From: Candidatus Phosphoribacter baldrii
GTDB lineage: Bacteria > Actinomycetota > Actinomycetes > Actinomycetales > Dermatophilaceae
Direction of reading: 5' to 3'
Length of the DNA: 64,000 nucleotides
Assembly: GCA_016704565.1 (NCBI GenBank)
Contig: JADIZV010000002.1
Coordinates: 620,001-684,000, forward strand
In this document: positions 57,847-64,000 of the stretch, one piece after another
Layout of the letters: every line of letters begins with the position of its first letter
Numbering within the stretch: position 1 is the first letter of the stretch
Notes under the pieces: generated by a model
What the model was told of the DNA's origin: nothing
Databases searched by the model: none
The model's input: only the letters and a program-made list of their open reading frames with translations
Made by a program: the position numbers and the translations under genes

Positions 57847-58260
57847 ATGGGCGCCCGCACGAAGTCCCGCAAACGCGCGCTGGATATCCTCTTCGAGGCC
57901 GACCAGCGCGGGCTCAACGCCCAGACCCTGCTTGTCGAGCGGCTGGTCCGTCCGACGACGCAGGCGCCGTTGGCCGACTACACAGTGACCCTTGTCGAAG
58001 GGGTCGTGCGGTGTTGGACTGAGATCAACGAGTTGCTCGCCACCCATAGCCAAGGGTGGACGGTCGAGCGGATGCCCGCTGTCGACCGGGCGATCCTGCG
58101 GCTGGCGACCTGGGAGGTCGTCTACTCCGACGAGGTCCCCGACGCTGTGGCGATCGACGAGGCGGTGGAGCTGGCCAAGACCCTGTCCACGGATGAGTCG
58201 CCGGTGTTCGTCAACGGCCTGCTGGCTCGGATCGCGGAGGTCAAGCACACGCTCGGGTGA
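57847..58260 (+). CDS. nusB: Transcription antitermination factor NusB
   Basis: Binds boxA RNA with S10 (NusE) in rRNA antitermination. The 137-residue all-helical protein begins MGARTKSRKRALDILFEADQRG, has AVDRAILRLATWEV and ends with the family signature AIDEAVELAKTLSTDESPVFVNGLLARIA. It lies 36 bases after efp, with an octamer at 57833 just before the start. A strong hairpin follows its stop. Confidence 0.95.
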   Translation: MGARTKSRKRALDILFEADQRGLNAQTLLVERLVRPTTQAPLADYTVTLVEGVVRCWTEINELLATHSQGWTVERMPAVDRAILRLATWEVVYSDEVPDAVAIDEAVELAKTLSTDESPVFVNGLLARIAEVKHTLG

Positions 58261-58271
58261 ATCGCACCACA

Positions 58272-58311
58272 GCCCGTGGGCGGCATACGGGTTGGTATGC
58301 CGCCCACGGGC
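58272..58311. terminator. 17-bp perfect hairpin containing two octamers
   Basis: 58272-58288 pairs perfectly with 58295-58311 around a six-base loop GGGTTG. The octamers (58281-58288 and 58295-58302) form the top of the stem. It separates the convergent nusB and AIM24 genes and can terminate from both sides, although no T-run follows. Confidence 0.85.
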
Positions 58312-58325
58312 GTCTCCGGACGAGG

Positions 58326-59054
58326 TCAGTTCCCGAGCAAGCCGCCGAGCACGCCGCCGCCACCGCTCTGCTGCTGCTGGTGGCCGCCGGTGACGACGCC
58401 CTCGTCGGGTTGGATGAGGACGTAGCCCTGGCCGCCAAAGGCCATCTGGAAGGTCTCGCCGGTGCCGCCGCGAATGAGTGACCCCAGGCCACCGGTGTCG
58501 ACCCGGATGTCCATCGACACTCCGGAGGTCCACAGGACGACGGCCTGGGCGTCGCCGAAGGTCGGCGCCCCCGACACGTCCAGTGCGACCGGGTCGCCCT
58601 TGGTCGTGATCGCGACGTAGCCGGTGCCGCGCAACGAGACGTTGTAGAGACCGCCCGCCATCATGCCGCCGCGAGCCTGCACCCGGTGGATGTCCCACTC
58701 GATCGAGGACGAGAAGGCCAGCACGTTGTTGCCGTTGACCGAGACCATGTCGTTCTCGAGGTAGAAGACCTGGACCTCTGCTGCTGCGTCCGCTACGAAC
58801 AACTCGCCGGAGCCGGTGCACCGCATCATCTTGACGCCTTCACCGGTGACCGCGGCCTTGAACATCTTGTTGAGGCCACCCGAGCCGGTGTTCTCGAACC
58901 GCACGTCCCCCTGGTAGGCCACCATCGAGCCGAGCTTGGCGAAGACCGGGCCGTACTGCATCGAGATCTTGAGCATCTTTTTGTTCTGCAGGACGAACGG
59001 ATCGGCGGACGGGTTCTCTTGGTAGGTCTGGAACAACGATCCGTGAATGGCCAT
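58326..59054 (-). CDS. AIM24 family protein
   Basis: The 242-residue protein begins MAIHGSLFQTYQENPS and has the beta-rich AIM24 core (MLKISMQYGPVFAKLGSMVAYQGD, GLYNVSLRGTGYVAITTKGDP, and GGLGSLIRGGTGETFQMAFGGQGYVLIQP), then a short Gln/Gly-rich tail. In yeast the namesake sits in the mitochondrial inner membrane; bacterial members have no settled function. ATG 59054 was chosen because similarity starts there; the open frame continues upstream without it. It is divergent from the Pro-rich protein gene. Confidence 0.85.
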   Translation of the reverse strand: MAIHGSLFQTYQENPSADPFVLQNKKMLKISMQYGPVFAKLGSMVAYQGDVRFENTGSGGLNKMFKAAVTGEGVKMMRCTGSGELFVADAAAEVQVFYLENDMVSVNGNNVLAFSSSIEWDIHRVQARGGMMAGGLYNVSLRGTGYVAITTKGDPVALDVSGAPTFGDAQAVVLWTSGVSMDIRVDTGGLGSLIRGGTGETFQMAFGGQGYVLIQPDEGVVTGGHQQQQSGGGGVLGGLLGN

Positions 59055-59214
59055 GGGTTGAGAGTCCTTCGGCTCGGAGGGGCGCGGGGTGGAGCTGGTT
59101 CTTCGGCCCGACCCTATCGGCCCGATGACCAGATTGTCGGCGTTTCGGTGGCGCGCGACCCGGTCGTGGACCACGATGGGGGACATCGGATTTCCCTCCT
59201 GAGGATGGTGTCGA

Positions 59215-59688
59215 ATGGGGTTCCTGGACAAGGCGAAAGCCGCAGCGACCGAGTTGAGCGCCAAGGCCGACCAAGCTCTGGCCAGCCAAGGATTGGCCGG
59301 TCCGGCGGCGGCAGGGAAGCAAGCCGACAAGTTCTTCCGCGACTTGGGCGTCTTGGCCTATCTCGACGCAACCGGCCGCCCGGCCGACGCCGACGAGAAG
59401 GTGCGGATCATGGCTGCGCTGCAAGGCTTCGAGGGTCAGGGTGCGCTGCCTTCCTTCGCGCTGCAGACCGCCGCCCCCCCGCCTCCTGGCGCCGCCGCTG
59501 CCGGGTATGCCGCCCCACCACCTGCTCCCGGCGCCGGCGGATATGCAGCCCCGGCCGCCCCGCCGCCACCGCCGCCGAACTGGGGCACGGCAGCGCCTCC
59601 GCCGCCCCCGCCCCCGAACTGGGGCGCGGCGCCCCCGCCTCCGCCGCCCCAATCCCCGCCCCCACCTCCACCTGCCCCCGGAGCCTGA
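59215..59688 (+). CDS. Pro-rich low-complexity protein with helical N-terminus
   Basis: The 157-residue product has a basic helical half (MGFLDKAKAAATELSAKADQAL, then a conserved-looking FFRDLGVLAYLDATGRPADADEK). A C-terminal half from about residue 85 is Pro/Ala/Gly-rich, with runs of up to seven prolines, NWG repeats and Tyr. Such polyproline runs would need EF-P for translation. No signal peptide is seen. With the divergent AIM24 gene it may form a functional pair, which is inference. Confidence 0.78.
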   Translation: MGFLDKAKAAATELSAKADQALASQGLAGPAAAGKQADKFFRDLGVLAYLDATGRPADADEKVRIMAALQGFEGQGALPSFALQTAAPPPPGAAAAGYAAPPPAPGAGGYAAPAAPPPPPPNWGTAAPPPPPPPNWGAAPPPPPPQSPPPPPPAPGA

Positions 59689-59693
59689 TTCAC

Positions 59694-59758
59694 CCGCCGA
59701 GATTGACGTTGGCTGCAGGACACGCCGGGCTGAGCGCTCGCAACGTCAATCTCGGCGG
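59694..59758. repeat. 18-bp perfect inverted repeat with 29-base loop
   Basis: CCGCCGAGATTGACGTTG (59694-59711) and its exact complement (59741-59758) lie in the gap between the convergent Pro-rich and acyltransferase genes. It could be a bidirectional terminator or a REP-like element. It does not contain the octamer. Confidence 0.85.
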
Positions 59759-59781
59759 TCGGGGTGGGGGAGGAGCGGTCG

Positions 59782-59831
59782 GAGCGGTCGGTCAATCCTC
59801 GTTGGTGAGCGGTCGGTCAATCCTCGTTGGT
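59782..59831. repeat. Perfect 25-bp tandem duplication across a gene end
   Basis: GAGCGGTCGGTCAATCCTCG followed by TTGGT occurs twice without spacer (59782-59806 and 59807-59831). Each copy carries the reverse-strand Asn-Glu-Asp-stop of the acyltransferase, so the duplication copied the end of that gene without changing the product. Confidence 0.85.
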
Positions 59832-61163
59832 GTGGTTGGCCAGGGTGCAGACCTGGGCGTATTCCGCCGTCATCAGGTCCATGAGATGTTCGACGTCGGG
59901 CACCAGGTCGGCGCAGGCACTGATCCCGACGTCGAGTCGGCCCTGATAGCCCTGGATGGTGATGCTCAACCCCATCCCGTCGCCTAGCGGCGCAAACGGA
60001 TAGACGGCAGTCACCCGGCGCCCGGCCACGACGAACAGGTCCTGGCCCATCGGCACGTTCGAGATGATGGTGTTGAACGGCAGCCGGACCGTGTCGAGCA
60101 GCTTCACCGTCGACGCGACCCAGCTTGCCGGCTCCAAGGTCGGCCCCAGCACTCGCGTCAGCACCCCCAGGGCGCCCTCGCCCAAGACCGGACGCGCTTT
60201 GGCCTCGGCCATGTCCTCGCGGGCCGAGAAGATCCGCTCCACCGGATCCTCGATGTCCGTGGGGATCCGGCACAGCCCCAACGACAGCCGGTTCGCCCCG
60301 GACGGGTCAGGCGTCAGGTGACGGACCGACATCGGCACGAGCGCCACCAGCGGGCTGCTCGGCAGGGCGTCCTGTTCGATGAGCCATTGCCGCAACCCGG
60401 CCGCCGCCACGGCATGGACAACATCGTTGACCGTGACCCCGAAGTGAGCCCGGGTGGGCTTGCTGGCGGCCAGGCCCCAGGTTCGGAACGCCCAGACCCG
60501 CCTGGGCCCCACCGACCGGTTGAACGGCGTCGGCGGCGCCGCGTGGACCCCGATGGAGTTGAGGACACCACCCAGCGACCGAGGGTTGTCCGCGATGGCC
60601 CGAGCTGCGGCATACACCGACGAGGCAGCCCAACGCGACGCTCCGACGATCCCGCGGGTGGCCAGGTCGAAGGCGCCGGGCGGCCGATGCGGTGACCAGC
60701 CGGGAGTGTCGTCCTCTGCGGTGCCGAACAGCGCGTGCAGGATGTCGCGATAGCGCGATCCGTCGGCAATGCTGTGGTGCACCTTGGTCATGACGTAAGC
60801 GCGCCGACCCTCACGGATGAGGTGGGCCTGCCAGAGCGGCCGCGAGCGCGGCAGGGTCTCCATCGCCAGTTCCGAGACGACCTCGGTCAGCTCGCGCCGT
60901 CCGACGTGGAACTCATCGACGTGCTGGTCGACATCGAAGGACGGATCGTCGATCCACCACGGGCGGTCCAGCGCGTTGGCGCCTTGATGGAGCTTCTGGC
61001 GCAACTCGGGCAGGCGGCCTACCCGAGCGCCGACCTGCTCGCGCAGCTGCGCGAGCGTGATCGGTCCGTCCAGCGGCAAGATGAGGCAGACGTGGCCGAC
61101 CGTGCGGGGTCCGTCGAGCGCGAGGTATGCCGCGTCCAGCGGTCCGACCTGCCGGGCCTGCAT
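59817..61163 (-). CDS. WS/DGAT-family acyltransferase (wax ester synthase / diacylglycerol acyltransferase)
   Basis: The 448-residue protein has the active-site motif HHSIADG at residues 129-135 (HHxxxDG), the N-terminal PLDAAYLALDGP typical of the family, NDVVHAVAAAGLRQWL, and late PFNTIISNVPMG and PLGDGMGLSITIQGYQG. Such enzymes esterify diacylglycerol or fatty alcohols with acyl-CoA to make storage lipid. This fits a lipid-storing actinobacterium and gives one sink for cytosolic acetyl-CoA from the lyase-like pair. ATG 61163 has GGAAGGAGG. Confidence 0.9.
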   Translation of the reverse strand: MQARQVGPLDAAYLALDGPRTVGHVCLILPLDGPITLAQLREQVGARVGRLPELRQKLHQGANALDRPWWIDDPSFDVDQHVDEFHVGRRELTEVVSELAMETLPRSRPLWQAHLIREGRRAYVMTKVHHSIADGSRYRDILHALFGTAEDDTPGWSPHRPPGAFDLATRGIVGASRWAASSVYAAARAIADNPRSLGGVLNSIGVHAAPPTPFNRSVGPRRVWAFRTWGLAASKPTRAHFGVTVNDVVHAVAAAGLRQWLIEQDALPSSPLVALVPMSVRHLTPDPSGANRLSLGLCRIPTDIEDPVERIFSAREDMAEAKARPVLGEGALGVLTRVLGPTLEPASWVASTVKLLDTVRLPFNTIISNVPMGQDLFVVAGRRVTAVYPFAPLGDGMGLSITIQGYQGRLDVGISACADLVPDVEHLMDLMTAEYAQVCTLANHTNED

Positions 61164-61188
61164 CGTTGCTGCCTCCTTCCCGAGTGCG

Positions 61189-61194
61189 ACCCTA
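61189..61194 (-). promoter_or_regulatory. Candidate -10 box for the acyltransferase gene
   Basis: On the reverse strand TAGGGT lies 25 bases before the ATG at 61163. No clear -35 was recognised. Confidence 0.35.
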
Positions 61195-61355
61195 GTTTGT
61201 CGTCAGCGTGTTGTCCCGGGCTATGGGTCCTGTCCCGCGTCGGCTCTGACCCCGGTCGCGGTGCCGCCATGACTGTGGCGACCGGCATACGGACCCGGCG
61301 AGAGCCGACCACCGGCCGGGGGTAGGGTTACCCGCGAGAACCCGACGTCCTTTAA

Positions 61356-61383
61356 CCACCGTCCTGTGAGGCGGGGAAGGAGG
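61356..61383 (+). promoter_or_regulatory. PyrR-binding hairpin overlapping the pyrR ribosome-binding site
   Basis: The segment CCACCGTCCTGTGAGGCGGG carries the PyrR-recognition loop TCCnGnGAGG closed by a short CC/CCG-CGG/GG stem. It runs directly into GGGGAAGGAGG, the Shine-Dalgarno of pyrR (start 61392). PyrR bound with UMP would block translation, as shown for mycobacteria, rather than cause transcription termination. No separate terminator is seen. Confidence 0.65.
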
Positions 61384-61391
61384 TCCGCAAG

Positions 61392-61967
61392 GTGGCGTCC
61401 GACCAGACCCCCTCGCCGACACCCTCAGGCGCACGTGCCGTCATGAGCTCCGGTGACGTTTCCCGGGCCTTGCGCCGAGTCGCCCACGAGATCCTCGAAC
61501 GTAACAAGGGACCGGCCGACCTGGTCCTGCTCGGCATCCCGTCCCGCGGGGTTCCCCTGGCCCATCGGCTCGCCGCGGTCATTGCCGAGGTCGAAGGGGT
61601 CAGCGTCCCCGTCGGCTCCCTCGATGTCACGATGCACCGCGACGACCTGCGCCGCCAACCCACCCGCACCGTCACGCCGACGAAGATCCCCGCCTCGGGA
61701 GTCGACGGCAAGGTCGTCGTCCTCGTCGACGACGTCCTCTACTCCGGTCGGACCATCCGGGCGGCGCTGGAGGCCCTCACCGAGCTGGGCCGACCGCGCG
61801 CCGTCCGGCTGGCGGTCCTGGTCGACCGGGGGCATCGCGAGCTGCCGATCCGCGCCGACCACGTCGGCAAGAACCTGCCGACCAGCTCGGCCGAACGCGT
61901 CCAGGTCGTGCTCGCTGAAAGCGACGGCGGCCTCGACGAAGTGCGCATCAGCGGAGGCGAACGATGA
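61392..61967 (+). CDS. pyrR: Pyr operon regulator / uracil phosphoribosyltransferase PyrR
   Basis: RNA-binding regulator of the pyr operon that often keeps uracil phosphoribosyltransferase activity. The 191-residue protein has SSGDVSRALRRVAHEILE, LLGIPSRGVPLAHRLA, and the PRPP-binding loop VVLVDDVLYSGRTIRAALEAL. The basic RNA-binding segment is MHRDDLRRQPTRTVTPTKIP. About 15 N-terminal residues are a Ser/Pro-rich extension. GTG 61392 follows a strong ribosome-binding site. It overlaps pyrB (ATGA). Confidence 0.95.
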   Translation: MASDQTPSPTPSGARAVMSSGDVSRALRRVAHEILERNKGPADLVLLGIPSRGVPLAHRLAAVIAEVEGVSVPVGSLDVTMHRDDLRRQPTRTVTPTKIPASGVDGKVVVLVDDVLYSGRTIRAALEALTELGRPRAVRLAVLVDRGHRELPIRADHVGKNLPTSSAERVQVVLAESDGGLDEVRISGGER

Positions 61968-62932
61968 CCCGCAAGCACCTGCTGTCTTCGGCCGATCTGT
62001 CCCGAGACGAGGTCGAGGCGATCCTCGACACGGCCGCTTCGATGCATGACGTCCAGCGCCGGGAGGTCAAGAAGATCCCGACGCTGCGTGGTCGCACCGT
62101 CATCAACCTCTTCTTCGAGGACTCCACCCGCACTCGCTCCTCGTTCGAGATCGCGGGCAAGTGGATGTCGGCCGACACGATCAACATCACCGGCAAGGGG
62201 TCCTCGACGTCCAAGGGCGAGTCGTTGCGTGACACCGTCAAGACGATCTGCGCCATGGCCGTCGACGCGCTGGTCATCCGGCACAGCGCGTCCGGCGCCT
62301 GCCACCAGGTCGCGCAGTGGGTCGATGCCTCCGTCATCAACGCCGGCGACGGCACCCACGAGCACCCGACCCAGGCCCTCCTGGACGCCTATACCCTGCG
62401 CCAGCGGCTGGGTTCCCTCGACGGTCGCCACATCGTCATCGTGGGCGATCTAGCCCACTCGCGGGTGTTCCGCTCCAACGTCATCACCCTGGGTCGCCTC
62501 GGCGCCCGAGTCACCGTTGTCGCGCCCCCGACCCTCATGCCCAGCGGCATCGGGGACTGGTCCGCGCGCGACGGCTTCGCAACGAGTTGGGACCTCGACC
62601 AGACCCTGTATGCCGCATCGCCGGGCGACCGTCCCGACGCCGTCATGATGCTTCGGGTCCAGCGTGAACGGATGAGCGGCGGGTTCTTCCCGACCGAACG
62701 CGAATACACCGCGGGCTACGGTCTCACCCGCGAGCGCCTGACTCGCCTGTATGCCGCCACCCCCGACCTGCCGATCCTGCACCCGGGCCCGATGAACCGG
62801 GGCCTGGAGATCTCGGCCGAAGCGGCCGACGCGACAAGCTCGGCGATCCTCGACCAGGTCTCGGCCGGGGTCGCGGTGCGGATGGCGGTCCTCTATCACC
62901 TGCTCGCCGGCGAGACGGAGGCGGCGGCATGA
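61964..62932 (+). CDS. pyrB: Aspartate carbamoyltransferase catalytic subunit
   Basis: Joins carbamoyl phosphate and aspartate in pyrimidine synthesis. The 322-residue protein has the carbamoyl-phosphate loop FFEDSTRTRSSFEIAGKWM, VIRHSASGACHQVA, and the aspartate-loop region MMLRVQRERM and HPGPMNRGLEIS. There is no regulatory PyrI gene next to it. It overlaps pyrR and pyrC with ATGA junctions. Confidence 0.96.
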   Translation: MTRKHLLSSADLSRDEVEAILDTAASMHDVQRREVKKIPTLRGRTVINLFFEDSTRTRSSFEIAGKWMSADTINITGKGSSTSKGESLRDTVKTICAMAVDALVIRHSASGACHQVAQWVDASVINAGDGTHEHPTQALLDAYTLRQRLGSLDGRHIVIVGDLAHSRVFRSNVITLGRLGARVTVVAPPTLMPSGIGDWSARDGFATSWDLDQTLYAASPGDRPDAVMMLRVQRERMSGGFFPTEREYTAGYGLTRERLTRLYAATPDLPILHPGPMNRGLEISAEAADATSSAILDQVSAGVAVRMAVLYHLLAGETEAAA

Positions 62933-64000
62933 CCGACGTGCTGATCAAGGGCGCGAAAGTCCTGGGAGACAACGCTGCTGACATCCTGGTCCGCGACGGG
63001 ATGATCGCACAGATCGGGTCGATCGGCTCGACCCGCTCGTCAGGGGAGCGCGACGGCGCTCGCCTCACCGTCGTCGACGCCGACGGCCTGGTCGTGCTGC
63101 CGGGCCTGGTGGACCTGCACACCCATCTGCGTGAGCCGGGCCGCGAGGACGCCGAAACGGTGGCCAGCGGGTCAGCCGCCGCGGCTGCCGGGGGCTTCAC
63201 GGCTGTCCTGGCGATGGCCAACACCTCGCCCGTGACCGACACGGCCGAGGCAGCCGAGCGGGTGCTCGACCTTGGCCGGGCGGCCGGGCTGGTCGATGTG
63301 CAACCGATCGGTGCAGTGTCTAAGGGCCTTGCGGGCGCCGAGCTGGCCGAGCTCGGCCTGATGGCCCGCTCTCGCGCGGCGGTTCGAGTGTTCTCCGACG
63401 ACGGCCGGTGCGTGCACGACGCCCGGCTCATGCGCCGAGCCCTGGACTACCTCAAGCCCTTCGGCGGTGTGATCTCCCAGCACGCCCAGGACCCCCACCT
63501 CGCAGACGGCACAGCATGCTGCCACGAGGGCGAGGTCTCCGGGCGCCTCGGTCTGCCGGCCTGGCCCGCGGTCGCTGAAGACGTCATCGTCGCCCGCGAT
63601 GTCCAGCTGGCACGGCATACCGGGTCTCGGGTCCATGTCGCGCACGTCTCGACGGCCGCGTCGGTCGAGATCATCCGATGGGCCAAGGCGCAGGGGATCG
63701 CGGTGACCGCCGAGGTGACCCCGCACCACCTCGCCCTGGGGACCGAACTGCTGGCTGGCTACGACCCGGTGTTCAAGGTCAACCCGCCGCTGCGGCCCGA
63801 CGCGGACCGCGCGGCCATCCTCGCGGCTCTCGTCGACGGCACGATCGACGCCGTGGCGACCGACCACGCTCCGCACGCGCGCCACGACAAGGAGCACGCG
63901 TTCCCGGACGCGGCCTTCGGCATGCTCGGCCTGGAGACCGCCCTTGCGGTCCTCGCCGAAGTGGCCGTGCGCCCGGGGCTGCTGACGTGGGCACAGCTCG
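62929..64000 (+). CDS. pyrC: Dihydroorotase (3' end outside window)
   Basis: Closes carbamoyl aspartate to dihydroorotate. About 357 residues are visible of an expected 430. ATG 62929 overlaps the pyrB stop. The metal site is clear: LVDLHTHLREPG (HxH), SQHAQDPHL, HVAHVSTAASVEIIRWAK and ATDHAPHARHDKE. It is a class I dihydroorotase, which matches the large actinobacterial type. The frame stays open to the window edge. Confidence 0.95.
   Translation, partial: MTDVLIKGAKVLGDNAADILVRDGMIAQIGSIGSTRSSGERDGARLTVVDADGLVVLPGLVDLHTHLREPGREDAETVASGSAAAAAGGFTAVLAMANTSPVTDTAEAAERVLDLGRAAGLVDVQPIGAVSKGLAGAELAELGLMARSRAAVRVFSDDGRCVHDARLMRRALDYLKPFGGVISQHAQDPHLADGTACCHEGEVSGRLGLPAWPAVAEDVIVARDVQLARHTGSRVHVAHVSTAASVEIIRWAKAQGIAVTAEVTPHHLALGTELLAGYDPVFKVNPPLRPDADRAAILAALVDGTIDAVATDHAPHARHDKEHAFPDAAFGMLGLETALAVLAEVAVRPGLLTWAQL

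Noticed and set aside
58326..59330. Longer AIM24 product starting upstream at 59330
   Set aside because: The extra residues would overlap the divergent Pro-rich gene start and lack family similarity; ATG 59054 fits the family N-terminus.

Overview
The window is a 64 kb piece of a high-GC Gram-positive chromosome. The gene order, the frequent GTG starts, the GTGA/ATGA stop-start overlaps, the leaderless -10 boxes and the F420-type nitroreductase family all point to an actinobacterium. The 16S rRNA and the synteny fit Micrococcales, probably the Dermatophilaceae/Intrasporangiaceae group; I cannot name the genus from sequence alone. Nearly all genes lie on the + strand and almost all are core housekeeping genes.

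Layout. (1) 0-6.6 kb: arginine cluster argC(partial)-argJ-argB-argD-argR-argH plus a small membrane protein, without argF and argG. (2) 6.6-11.2 kb: a frameshifted double hot-dog thioesterase, a 3-methyladenine glycosylase, an APH-fold kinase, a DDN/F420-type nitroreductase and tyrS. (3) 11.2-17.05 kb: an rrn operon (several promoters, 16S, tRNA-free spacer, 23S, 5S, strong terminator). (4) 17.1-26.7 kb: TPR protein, HAD-IIA phosphatase, a KKAAPA-repeat protein, a small acidic protein, tlyA, nadK, recN, pyrG and a Nudix hydrolase. (5) 26.7-33.5 kb: lipoprotein, aspS (frameshifted in this sequence), an MMPL transporter and rarA. (6) 33.5-39.8 kb: a complete peptide-type ABC importer in the order C-A-B-D-F. 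(7) 39.9-51.2 kb: DUF948 protein, small membrane protein, alaS, ruvX, mltG, aroE, A24 peptidase, aroC, a fused aroK-aroB, a ketopantoate-reductase-like gene and aroQ. (8) 51.2-57 kb: a winged-helix protein, a two-gene ATP-citrate-lyase-like module and an SPFH protein, placed inside an otherwise conserved aro-efp block. (9) 57.2-64 kb: efp, nusB, an AIM24 protein, a Pro-rich protein, a WS/DGAT acyltransferase and pyrR-pyrB-pyrC(partial).

The most striking feature is not a gene. The octamer GTATGCCG / CGGCATAC occurs about 85 times by hand count, on both strands and in every reading frame, where base composition predicts about two. It forces rare ATA isoleucine codons, forms start codons and builds perfect inverted repeats between convergent genes. 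It is absent from the rrn operon and thin over the peptide transporter. This is the distribution of DNA-uptake-type signal sequences, which I do not know to be described in actinobacteria. Second in interest are the divergent ATP-citrate-lyase-like pair and the AroK-AroB fusion. Two single-site frameshifts (thioesterase, aspS) may be sequencing errors.
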